Of a DNA stretch of 6,737 nt, positions 1 to 6,256 are shown piece by piece. Origin of the DNA: Spirochaetota bacterium (lineage in GTDB: Bacteria > Spirochaetota > Spirochaetia > Treponematales > Breznakiellaceae); assembly GCA_023406985.1 (NCBI GenBank), contig JAEXTK010000271.1, positions 1-6,737 of the forward strand. The letters are read 5' to 3'. The notes below the pieces were generated by a model. It was not told the DNA's origin. It saw only the letters and a list, made by a program, of their open reading frames with translations, and searched no databases. The first letter of the stretch is position 1; every line of letters starts with the position of its first letter. The position numbers were made by a program, and so were the translations under genes.

Positions 1-66
1 GAGCCGCGCGGCAGGAGGCCCGCCGAGCCCCGGCGCGAAGCTCCTTCACCCGATGGCGCCGACCGA

Positions 67-1407
67 TTAACGCACGAGGCGCTTGGTTCGCCAGGCGCCC
101 GACTTCCACCGGAGCGTCATGAGGATACCCCGCGTCCATTCGTCGAGGCTCATGGCGAACCAGATCCCCACGAGGCCGAGGCCGAATTTGAGGCCGAGGA
201 GCCACGCCATGGGGACGCCGACGCACCACATGACGCACATGCCCACGAAGACCGGGAACCGGACGTCCCCCGAGCCCTTGAGCGAGGGGATGATGATCGT
301 GTTGAAGGTTCGCCCCGGCTCCAGGAGGAGGCTGACCAGGAGGGTCGCCGTCGCGATGCCGGCTATCGCGGGGTCCTTAGTAAACAGGGCGATGATCGGA
401 CGCTTGGCCAGGTTCAGGAGAACGGCCGCGGTCGCCGAGAGGGCCATACCGGCCAAGAAATAACGGTACACTTTCCGGTACGCCGCCTCGAAGCGCCCCG
501 CGCCGACGAGGTAGCCCACCTTGAGCTGGGACGCCGACCCGATGGAGATCGCGGAGATGAAGATATACCGGGACAGCGTGATCACGAGGCCGTACGCGGC
601 GAGCGTGGCCGTACCCATGCGCGCGATGAAGGAGACCATGACGATCTGCGAAACGTTGTACGCGATGTTCTCGCCGGCCGTCGGCACTCCCACGTCCAGG
701 ATTTCCCGGTAATCCGCGGCGGGCAAGGAAAGGACCTGCCGGTACGGAATCTCGATCTTGTCCTTCCGGCGGCGCAGGAGCCGCAACATCAGGAGGAAGG
801 CGACGAACTGGCTCGCCACGGTCGAGCAGGCCACGCCCGCGATGCCGCTGACCGGCAACTTCCACGGGCCGAAGAGGACCACGGCGTTGCCGAGGATGGT
901 GAGGGCGAGCGCGACTATGTTCACGATCATCGGATCGCGCGGATAGCCGTAGGCGCGCAGGATGGCGGCCTGCACGATATTGATCGCCATGAAGAACGAG
1001 AACGCGCCGAAGATGAAGAGGAAGGAAACGGCGTAATCGTGGACCAGGGGTTCCAGGTCGAAAATCCCGATGGCGACGGGAGCGAGCAGGGCTATGGCGA
1101 GGCTCACGACCACCGAGAACGCCACGATCAGGACGAGGGCCGCCAGGGCGGTCCTTCCCGCCTCGGCGCGCCGCTGCGCCCCGAGCTTCTGCGCGATGAC
1201 GATGCTCGCGCCGACCGCCACCATCGTGTACAGCAGCTGGATGAAGAACGCGAGCTGGTTAACGGCGCTGATCGCGGCGGCCGCCTTCTCGCTGTACGCG
1301 TAGAGCATGAGCTGGTCCGCCGTCATGAGGGAGGTCCTCACGAGGTTCTCTACGAAGAAAGGAAGGATGATGGACGCGATCGGAGCGCGGGCGATGTCTT
1401 TGGTCAT
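67..1407 (-). CDS. MATE-family multidrug/cation antiporter (NorM/DinF-like)
   Basis: This is an inner-membrane exporter of the MATE superfamily, which swaps Na+ or H+ for cationic drugs or metabolites; the substrate here cannot be read from sequence. The 446-aa product is almost entirely hydrophobic helices, consistent with the family's 12 segments in two homologous halves. The N-half has a family-typical loop (GASIVIAQKLGAQ, about 66-78) and the C-half its pseudo-repeat (SASQLKVGYLVGAG, about 291-304). An acidic residue in the first helix (D31) sits where many MATE proteins carry their coupling Asp. A basic loop (LRRRKDK, 211-217) joins the halves. I chose ATG at 1407; an in-frame GTG at 1428 would add seven polar residues. 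Neither start has a clear Shine-Dalgarno. A weak -10-like CATAGT (minus strand, 1425-1420) lies just upstream of 1407, so the leader may be very short. The gene is divergent from the glucanase, and no neighbour indicates its substrate. Family is secure; start and substrate are not. Confidence 0.93.
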   Translation of the reverse strand: MTKDIARAPIASIILPFFVENLVRTSLMTADQLMLYAYSEKAAAAISAVNQLAFFIQLLYTMVAVGASIVIAQKLGAQRRAEAGRTALAALVLIVAFSVVVSLAIALLAPVAIGIFDLEPLVHDYAVSFLFIFGAFSFFMAINIVQAAILRAYGYPRDPMIVNIVALALTILGNAVVLFGPWKLPVSGIAGVACSTVASQFVAFLLMLRLLRRRKDKIEIPYRQVLSLPAADYREILDVGVPTAGENIAYNVSQIVMVSFIARMGTATLAAYGLVITLSRYIFISAISIGSASQLKVGYLVGAGRFEAAYRKVYRYFLAGMALSATAAVLLNLAKRPIIALFTKDPAIAGIATATLLVSLLLEPGRTFNTIIIPSLKGSGDVRFPVFVGMCVMWCVGVPMAWLLGLKFGLGLVGIWFAMSLDEWTRGILMTLRWKSGAWRTKRLVR

Positions 1408-1449
1408 ATGGATACGCACACTATGCACGAAAGCGGTTGCGTAGAGAAG

Positions 1450-1471
1450 TGTACAAGACGGTTATACAAGA
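1450..1471. repeat. Pair of TACAAGA direct repeats in the divergent intergenic region
   Basis: TACAAGA occurs at 1452-1458 and 1465-1471, a 13-bp period, within TGTACAAG (1450-1457) and TATACAAG (1463-1470). A third related octamer, TATACAAA, is at 1527-1534 inside the palindrome near the glucanase start. These look like half-sites for one DNA-binding protein between two divergent genes. That role is inferred from position and similarity only. Confidence 0.35.
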
Positions 1472-1490
1472 AGGCGACCGGCGACTTTTC

Positions 1491-1519
1491 TTGCGCGATA
1501 CGGAAAAGGCAGGTAGAAT
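1491..1519 (+). promoter_or_regulatory. Predicted sigma70-type promoter of the GH16 glucanase gene
   Basis: The -35 candidate TTGCGC (1491-1496) and the -10 candidate TAGAAT (1514-1519) are separated by exactly 17 bp. Transcription would start near 1526, giving a leader of about 19 nt. The leader carries AAAGGAG (1532-1538) six bases before ATG 1545, which fixes the start codon. The region is visibly AT-richer than the flanking coding sequence. Confidence 0.6.
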
Positions 1520-1532
1520 GTATACGTATACA
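1519..1532. promoter_or_regulatory. Perfect 14-bp palindrome, candidate LacI-family-type operator
   Basis: TGTATACGTATACA is identical to its reverse complement and has a central CG. It begins at the last base of the predicted -10 box, spans the predicted transcription start, and ends at the first base of the ribosome-binding site. LacI/CcpA-type regulators typically bind 14-16 bp CG-centred palindromes with TG...CA ends. With its flanking A residues the site departs from the cre consensus (WTGNAANCGNWNNCAW) at one position. The location suits a repressor of a carbohydrate-use gene. The regulator is not in this window, so the family is inferred. Confidence 0.5.
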
Positions 1533-1544
1533 AAGGAGCGTCCC

Positions 1545-3038
1545 ATGAAGAAAGCCTGTCCTCCGCGCGGATTCCCGTTCTCGGCCCTCACGCTCTCGGC
1601 GCTGGCCACGCTCGCGCTCTCGTGCGCGCTCTCATGCGCGCTCTCGCCGGCCCGGACGGATTCTCCGTCGAAGCCGGTCTGGAGCGATGAATTCAACGGC
1701 TCCAAGCTGGACGCCTCCAAATGGGAATATCAAATCGGCAACGGCTTCGGATCGGGGACCTCCTACGTCGCCGGTTGGGGCAACGACGAACTCGAATACT
1801 ACACGGATCGAAAGGACAATCTCTTCGTGAAGGACGGCATCCTCACGATCCGCGCCCGCAAGGAGCGCATCGAGGGGGATGCGAACGGCGCGAAGGCCGC
1901 CTTCGACTGGACCTCCGCCCGCATCCGGACGGCGGGGCGCTTCTCCCGCGCCTACGGCCGCATCGAGATCCGCGCGAAGCTCCCGGCGGGACAGGGCTTC
2001 TGGCCCGCGTTCTGGATGCTGCCCGAAGAGCCCGCGAAGTACGGCGTTTGGGCGGCCTCCGGCGAGCTGGACATCATGGAAGGCAAGGGCGGAACGCCGG
2101 GGACGGTGCACCATACCATCCATTACGGCGCTTTCTGGCCGAACAACGTCTACGCCACGACCGAATACGCGTTCCCCGCCTCCGATTCCACCGATTGGCA
2201 CACGTACGCCGTGGAGTGGGTTCCCGGCTCGATACGCTGGTACGTGGACGGCGTGCGGTCGGCCCACGAGGAGACCTGGTGGAGCGCCTCCACGGCCAAG
2301 CCCGCGAGCGACGCGGACCTCAATCCCTGGCCCGCGCCCTACGACCGACCGTTCCACATCCTCATGAACCTCGCGGTCGGCGGCCGTTTCGGCGGCAATC
2401 CGGACGAGACGACGCCGAGCGAGGGGGAGATCCTCGTGGACTACGTGCGCGTCTACGCCCTCCCCTCCGAGGACCGGAGCGCCGGGGAACGGCCCAAGAT
2501 GGTCTACCCCTGGACGAAGCTGGAGGCCCGCGCCGCGCGGGCGGACGGCAACCTGGTCTACAACGGGTCGTTCCAGGACCCCGACGACGCGACCGCGAGC
2601 GGCATCGCGGGCATCCCCGGCACCGACTTCTGGACGCTGTGGACCGTCGGGGGCTCCCAAAAGGTGGAGACCACCGTCGTCGACGGCGCCCTCCATCTCG
2701 CGGTCACGAAGGTGAACGTCGGCCACGATTGGCACATCCAGCTCATGAACAAGCGGATCCCGATCGAGAAGGGGGCGCGCTACGCGCTTTCGTTCAAGGC
2801 CCGCGCCTCCGACGCCCGGAAAATATCCGTCGTCGTGGGCCAAGACGGCGGCGAGTGGGACCGCTACCTGGACGGCAGGGCCGAGCTCGGGACCGAGACC
2901 AAGACGTTCCGCTACGAGTTCACCATGAAGGAAGCCACGAATACGGCCGCCTTCCTCCAGCTGCTCCTCGCGGCGGGGAACCATGACGACGACTACGAAC
3001 TCTGGTTCGACGACTTCGAGCTGAAAAAGCTGGACTGA
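1545..3038 (+). CDS. Secreted GH16 laminarinase-type endo-beta-1,3-glucanase with C-terminal CBM4/9-like module
   Basis: Predicted to hydrolyse beta-1,3- or mixed-linkage glucans (laminarin, callose or lichenan type) outside the cytoplasm. The 497-aa product has a basic N-terminus, then a hydrophobic stretch (about 10-26) ending in ALSCALSC. C27 or C31 could be lipidated, but Ala at -3 makes this a relaxed lipobox; simple secretion is possible. The GH16 domain spans about 44-306. It includes WSDEFNG, GWGNDELEYYT (78-88), a core ending QGFWPAFWML, and the catalytic GELDIMEG (173-180) with E174 as nucleophile, D176 and E179 as acid/base. VDYVRVY (298-304) closes the domain. The ELDIME spacing is the beta-bulge form typical of bacterial laminarinases. 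Residues about 335-495 fit CBM4/9: NLVYNGSF at the start, aromatic W363, W366 and W396, and a final YELWFDDFEL strand. ATG 1545 is chosen for its AAAGGAG and signal peptide; the frame stays open back to TTG 1437 but that stretch is promoter DNA. Exact glucan preference is unknown. Confidence 0.95.
   Translation: MKKACPPRGFPFSALTLSALATLALSCALSCALSPARTDSPSKPVWSDEFNGSKLDASKWEYQIGNGFGSGTSYVAGWGNDELEYYTDRKDNLFVKDGILTIRARKERIEGDANGAKAAFDWTSARIRTAGRFSRAYGRIEIRAKLPAGQGFWPAFWMLPEEPAKYGVWAASGELDIMEGKGGTPGTVHHTIHYGAFWPNNVYATTEYAFPASDSTDWHTYAVEWVPGSIRWYVDGVRSAHEETWWSASTAKPASDADLNPWPAPYDRPFHILMNLAVGGRFGGNPDETTPSEGEILVDYVRVYALPSEDRSAGERPKMVYPWTKLEARAARADGNLVYNGSFQDPDDATASGIAGIPGTDFWTLWTVGGSQKVETTVVDGALHLAVTKVNVGHDWHIQLMNKRIPIEKGARYALSFKARASDARKISVVVGQDGGEWDRYLDGRAELGTETKTFRYEFTMKEATNTAAFLQLLLAAGNHDDDYELWFDDFELKKLD
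1614..1646 (+). repeat. 12-bp tandem repeat within the signal-peptide coding region
   Basis: The unit GCGCTCTCRTGC runs at 1614-1625 and 1626-1637, with the second copy differing by one base, then a partial third copy (GCGCTCTCG) from 1638. Each unit encodes Ala-Leu-Ser-Cys, so the repeat duplicates the candidate lipobox cysteine (C27 and C31). The pattern looks like replication slippage, and copy number may vary between strains. Confidence 0.7.
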
Positions 3039-3044
3039 GCGACG

Positions 3045-3071
3045 GCGCCCCCGCCGGCTCCTCGCGGGCGC
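3045..3071 (+). terminator. Weak GC inverted repeat downstream of the glucanase stop
   Basis: GCGCCC (3045-3050) can pair with GGGCGC (3066-3071) around a 15-nt loop that is itself GC-rich, starting seven bases after the stop codon. There is no following U-tract, so it is at best a partial transcription stop or 3'-end stabiliser. The surrounding DNA is so GC-rich that a six-base match could be chance. Confidence 0.25.
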
Positions 3072-3167
3072 TCCTCAGCCCACGGCCGCCTCGGAGGCAC
3101 CGCGGGCCGCAGCCGCAGCCGTCGCCGCGGCCGTCGCCGGATGCGCGGGCGCGACGCGGCGAGGACG

Positions 3168-3191
3168 AATCTCGCGCGGCGCCGCGAGATT
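3168..3191. other. Perfect 9-bp inverted repeat upstream of the chemoreceptor gene
   Basis: AATCTCGCG (3168-3176) and CGCGAGATT (3183-3191) pair perfectly around a 6-nt loop, CGGCGC. It lies between the glucanase stop and the chemoreceptor promoter, ending 20 bp before the -35 candidate. No T-run follows on either strand, so a classical intrinsic terminator is unlikely. It may be a protein-binding site or the end hairpin of the glucanase transcript. The structure is seen directly; the role is not known. Confidence 0.4.
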
Positions 3192-3210
3192 GCCGGGGAT
3201 ACGCCGGGTG

Positions 3211-3239
3211 TTGAGGCTAATGGAGATTATAGATATATT
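3211..3239 (+). promoter_or_regulatory. Predicted chemoreceptor promoter placed for a leaderless transcript
   Basis: TTGAGG (3211-3216) and TATATT (3234-3239) are 17 bp apart, in an AT-rich patch that stands out from its GC-rich surroundings. Only six bases separate the -10 box from ATG 3246, so transcription would begin at or next to the start codon. There is no Shine-Dalgarno at a usable distance; GGAG at 3222-3225 is 20 bases away and lies inside the promoter. An overlapping TATAGA at 3228-3233 is an alternative -10 but would have an 11-bp spacer. Confidence 0.45.
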
Positions 3240-3245
3240 GACGGC

Positions 3246-5393
3246 ATGATCCGCCGTTTCGAACTGCGCAGCATCGCGCGGAAGCTCACCCTTCCCTTCT
3301 TGGCCTCGCTACTTATCGGCGCCTCCTTCGCCGCGGTTCTCGTGGTCCGCGACGTTTCCGTCTTCCGTTCCTATTCGGAAAGTTTCCGGAGGATCGAGCT
3401 GCTGCGGTCCGCTTCCGAACTGATCGGCGAGCTGCAGAGCGAACGGAACCTGAGCGTGCGGCACTTGACCTCGACCGCGTCGGCGGATGACCTCCGCGCG
3501 CAGCGGATGCGGACCGACACGAAGGCGGCCATCGTGAGCCGCGCCCTCGCCGCTTCCGCCCTGGAGCCGCGGACCCGCGCGGCCGCCGACGCCGCGCTGG
3601 AGACCGTTCCCCGCATCCGCGAACGCATCGATACCCGCTCGGACGCCGCGCCGATCATCCGCGACCTTTTTACGGGAACCATCGAGAGTCTGCTCTCCAT
3701 CGAACCGGCGATCGCGATTGCGGAGCGGCGGAGCGAATTCGGCGCGGCCGCGACCGCCTGCGTGATCCTGGAACAGGGCAGGGAAGCCGCGGCCCAGTTA
3801 CGCGACCGGATATTCCCGATCGCGCTGAACGACAGCCCCGTCTCGGCGACGGAAACGGCCGTGCTCCGGGATCTTTCCGCGCGGATGCGGGCCAACATCG
3901 ATTCGCCGGCGGTGATCCTGAGCGCGGGCGCCGATCCGCTCCTCGCGTTGCGCGAGGACCCCGCCCGCCGGATGCTGGAGGCGGCCCTCGCTTCCATCGA
4001 CGCCAACGCCGCGACCGGCGCCTACGCCGTGGACGCGACGTTCTTCAACACCGCGCTCTCGAACCTCGTCCGGCAGGGCGGGGACATCCTCGTCGGGGAA
4101 ACGACCGCGCTCTTGACGGCCGCGCGGGAAGCGGAGCGCGGCGCCAAGGGCTCCACCCTCCTCGCCGTGCTCGTGGCCGCGATCGGCTACGCGGCCGTCG
4201 GGTGGTACGTCGCCCGCGCGGTGAGCGGCGTTTCCAAGACGGCCCGCGCCGTCTCCCGCTCCCTCTCGGAGATCGAGAAGGGCGGCGGCGACCTGACGCA
4301 ACGCCTGGAGATCCTCAGCGCCGACGAGCTCGGCGTCCTGGCCGGGCACTTCAACGGCTTCCAGGCCACCCTCGATTCCATCGTGCGCGACGTGAAGGCC
4401 TTCATCGGCGACCTGGCCGCCCAGGGGCACGAGCTTTCCTCGGCCATGGAGGAGACCGCCTCCGCGGCCGTCCAGATCAGCGCGAACGTGGGCAGCGTCA
4501 AGCGAAGGACCGAGGACCAGAGCGCGGGCGCCACGGAATCGGCGGCGACGGTGCGCAGGATGGGGGAAAGCCTCCATACCCTCGGCGACCTCATCGACAA
4601 GCAGGGCAGGAGCGTCGCGAATTCGTCCGCGTCCATCGAGGAGATGGTGGCGAACGTCCGCTCGGTGACGAGGAACGTGGAGCGCATGGGCGACGAGTAC
4701 AGGAAACTCGTGGCCGCGGCCGACGCCGGACGCGGAGTGCTCGATACGGTGGTCGCGGACGTGCGGGACATCGCGGGCCGATCGGATCGCCTGCGGGAAG
4801 CGAACAACCTCATCTCGGCGATCGCCGCGCAAACGAACCTCCTGGCCATGAACGCCGCCATAGAGGCGGCGCACGCCGGCGACGCGGGCCGCGGCTTCGC
4901 GGTCGTGGCCGACGAGATCCGTAAACTCGCGGAAAACGCTTCGCGGCAGTCCAAGGCCATCGCCGCGAACGTCAAGGACATCGCCGGCGCCATCGACGCG
5001 GTCGCGGACTCTTCCCTCGCCGCGAGCGCCGGCTTCGCCGACATCGTGGCCCAGATCCGCCGTCTCCATGAGCTCGAAGAAGAGATCAAGCTGGCCATGG
5101 CGGAACAATCGGAGGGATCGACGCAGGTCTTGGAATCGCTCACGCTCATCAACGAGGTGACCGCCGAGGTGCGGCGGGGCGCCGACGAGATGCGCGAAGG
5201 GGCCGACGCCGTCCAGGGCGAGATGGCGCGGCTCCTGGACGCGAGCGTGGAGATCGAACACAGCATGACCGAGATCGCCCAAGGGGCTGCCGAAGTGTCC
5301 CAGGCATCCACCGAGGCCGCGGACATGGCGGTCAAGACGAAGGAAGACATCACGTCGGTGGCCGCCCTCATGGGCCGCTTCACGACCTCGTGA
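3246..5393 (+). CDS. Methyl-accepting chemotaxis protein with NIT-like periplasmic sensor domain
   Basis: A transmembrane chemoreceptor that would control CheA/CheW and bias flagellar rotation. The 715-aa product has TM1 at about 13-35, a helical periplasmic region of about 265 residues, TM2 at about 303-325, HAMP at about 322-385, and a cytoplasmic signalling coil to the C-terminus. The sensor has the NIT-type opening ELQSERNLSVRHL (62-74) and a second-half helix VILEQGREAAAQLRDRI (173-189), and is close to that domain's usual length, so nitrate/nitrite sensing is plausible but unproven. The kinase-contact hairpin tip lies at about 523-560. Candidate methylation sites are E402/E403 (SSAMEETASA, a full consensus match) and E465/E466. 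No C-terminal NWETF-like CheR/CheB tether is present; it ends GRFTTS. ATG 3246 is chosen because it puts a short basic segment before TM1; the frame stays open to ATG 3141, but that adds an unlikely Arg-rich stretch without a ribosome-binding site. No other che gene is in view. Confidence 0.95.
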   Translation: MIRRFELRSIARKLTLPFLASLLIGASFAAVLVVRDVSVFRSYSESFRRIELLRSASELIGELQSERNLSVRHLTSTASADDLRAQRMRTDTKAAIVSRALAASALEPRTRAAADAALETVPRIRERIDTRSDAAPIIRDLFTGTIESLLSIEPAIAIAERRSEFGAAATACVILEQGREAAAQLRDRIFPIALNDSPVSATETAVLRDLSARMRANIDSPAVILSAGADPLLALREDPARRMLEAALASIDANAATGAYAVDATFFNTALSNLVRQGGDILVGETTALLTAAREAERGAKGSTLLAVLVAAIGYAAVGWYVARAVSGVSKTARAVSRSLSEIEKGGGDLTQRLEILSADELGVLAGHFNGFQATLDSIVRDVKAFIGDLAAQGHELSSAMEETASAAVQISANVGSVKRRTEDQSAGATESAATVRRMGESLHTLGDLIDKQGRSVANSSASIEEMVANVRSVTRNVERMGDEYRKLVAAADAGRGVLDTVVADVRDIAGRSDRLREANNLISAIAAQTNLLAMNAAIEAAHAGDAGRGFAVVADEIRKLAENASRQSKAIAANVKDIAGAIDAVADSSLAASAGFADIVAQIRRLHELEEEIKLAMAEQSEGSTQVLESLTLINEVTAEVRRGADEMREGADAVQGEMARLLDASVEIEHSMTEIAQGAAEVSQASTEAADMAVKTKEDITSVAALMGRFTTS

Positions 5394-5402
5394 CTTGGGC
5401 GC

Positions 5403-5431
5403 TTCGCTTTTCAGCGGGAAAACCATATAAT
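5403..5431 (+). promoter_or_regulatory. Predicted promoter of the purine-nucleoside phosphorylase gene, perfect TATAAT
   Basis: A consensus -10 box TATAAT (5426-5431) is preceded 17 bp upstream by a weak -35, TTCGCT (5403-5408). Transcription would start near 5438, leaving a leader of about 74 nt. The leader ends in GAGGTGA (5501-5507), four bases before ATG 5512. I see no purine-riboswitch core in the leader. This promoter makes the gene independent of the chemoreceptor upstream. Confidence 0.65.
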
Positions 5432-5511
5432 AAGTCGGTAAACCGGTCACCGATGCGCGCTTGGCGCTTTCGGGCCGGACCTTCGACAAAACCCCAATGA
5501 GAGGTGAACGC

Positions 5512-6216
5512 ATGTCCATCCATATCGCGGCGAAAAGCGGCGAAATCGCCGAAGCGGTCCTGCTCCCCGGCGATCCGCTCCGCGCCAAATTCATCGCCGA
5601 AACGTTCTTCGAGAATCCGGTGCGCTACACCGACGTGCGCAACATGTACGGCTATACCGGGACGTATAAGGGTAAGCGCGTGTCCGTCCAGGGCACGGGC
5701 ATGGGCATCCCCTCGATCTCCATCTACGTGAACGAACTCTTCAAGGATTACGGCGTGAAGCGCGCCATCCGCGTCGGCACGGCTGGCAGCCTGCAGGCCG
5801 GCGTGAAGATCCGCGACCTCGTCATCGCGATGAGCGCCTCCACCGACTCCGGCGCCAATGCCATCCGGTTCGGCGGCCGGAGCTTCGCGCCGACGGCCAG
5901 CTTCACGCTGCTCAAGGCCGCCTACGACGCCGCGGTCTCCCGCGGCTGGGAGCCCAAAGTGGGAAACGTCGTCTCCTCGGACATGTTCTACACCGAGGAT
6001 CCGGACGACTGGAAACTCTGGGCCAAGTTCGGCGCCCTCGCCGTGGAGATGGAAGCCGCCGAGCTCTACACCCTCGCCGCCAAATACGGCCGCGAGGCCC
6101 TCGCCATCCTGACCGTCTCCGACAGCCTCGTCACCCACGAGGCCACGAGCTCCGAGGAGCGCCAGACGACCTTCACCCGCATGATGGAAGTCGCCCTGGA
6201 AGCCGCCCTCTCCTGA
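5512..6216 (+). CDS. deoD: Purine-nucleoside phosphorylase, DeoD type
   Basis: Cytoplasmic enzyme that cleaves purine (deoxy)ribonucleosides with phosphate to free base plus (deoxy)ribose-1-phosphate, for purine salvage. The 234-aa length fits the hexameric bacterial class. Residues align without gaps to remembered E. coli numbering: H4, G20 and R24 (LLPGDPLRAKF), R43, R87 with T90 in RVGTAGS, V178-E179-M180-E181 for the ribose, S203-D204 in TVSD with D204 as the base-protonating acid, and R217 in EERQTTF. T90 replaces E. coli Ser90 as in my memory of the Bacillus enzyme, so activity should be intact. ATG 5512 follows GAGGTGA and gives the family N-terminus (MSIHIAAKSGEIAEAV); an in-frame TTG at 5461 would add 17 unrelated residues. 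It has its own promoter and converges on the hemerythrin gene, with no deo or pur gene adjacent. Substrate range between adenosine, inosine and guanosine cannot be settled from sequence. Confidence 0.97.
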   Translation: MSIHIAAKSGEIAEAVLLPGDPLRAKFIAETFFENPVRYTDVRNMYGYTGTYKGKRVSVQGTGMGIPSISIYVNELFKDYGVKRAIRVGTAGSLQAGVKIRDLVIAMSASTDSGANAIRFGGRSFAPTASFTLLKAAYDAAVSRGWEPKVGNVVSSDMFYTEDPDDWKLWAKFGALAVEMEAAELYTLAAKYGREALAILTVSDSLVTHEATSSEERQTTFTRMMEVALEAALS

Positions 6217-6223
6217 TATCGCC

Positions 6224-6256
6224 CGCGCGCGGCCGCCTCACCGGTAGCCGCGCGCG
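6224..6256. terminator. 10-bp perfect GC hairpin across the convergent 3' ends
   Basis: CGCGCGCGGC (6224-6233) is the exact reverse complement of GCCGCGCGCG (6247-6256), with a 13-nt loop. It starts eight bases after the phosphorylase stop and includes the stop codon and last codons of the opposing hemerythrin gene. As an inverted repeat it would form on transcripts from both directions, which suits a shared 3' end. Neither side has a U-tract, so it may protect transcript ends or need a factor rather than terminate alone. Confidence 0.4.

Noticed and set aside
1..66. Possible gene ends at the left edge: a plus-strand frame ending at TAA 68-70, and a minus-strand GTG at 49-47
   Set aside because: Only about 20 codons are visible in either case, with nothing recognisable. 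TTAA at 67-70 does give stops on both strands, but this is too little to call a gene.
1632..2984. 450-codon open frame antisense to the glucanase
   Set aside because: It is a mirror of a high-GC gene with strong third-position bias. Its translation is Arg/Gly/Val-rich low-complexity sequence with no recognisable domain, while the opposite strand encodes a complete enzyme.
3058..3140. GCCG-rich repeats, including GCCGTCGCCG at 3118-3127 and 3130-3139, and an Ala-rich minus-strand frame ending near 3077
   Set aside because: These look like GC-rich low-complexity spacer. The minus-strand frame has no credible start and runs into the chemoreceptor promoter.
4187..5383. 398-codon antisense frame rich in Ser and Ala within the chemoreceptor
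   Set aside because: It is the complement of repetitive coiled-coil codons; no start signal, domain or membrane pattern supports it.
5438..5511. Purine riboswitch or attenuator in the phosphorylase leader
   Set aside because: The leader is too short and lacks the conserved purine-aptamer core. Only small inverted matches such as TCGGT/ACCGA (5435-5453) are present.
3798..5594. 598-codon open frame antisense to the chemoreceptor and running into the phosphorylase gene
   Set aside because: The translation is His/Gly/Arg-rich and domain-less, and it crosses two confidently identified genes and their promoter. This is typical of shadow frames in GC-rich DNA.
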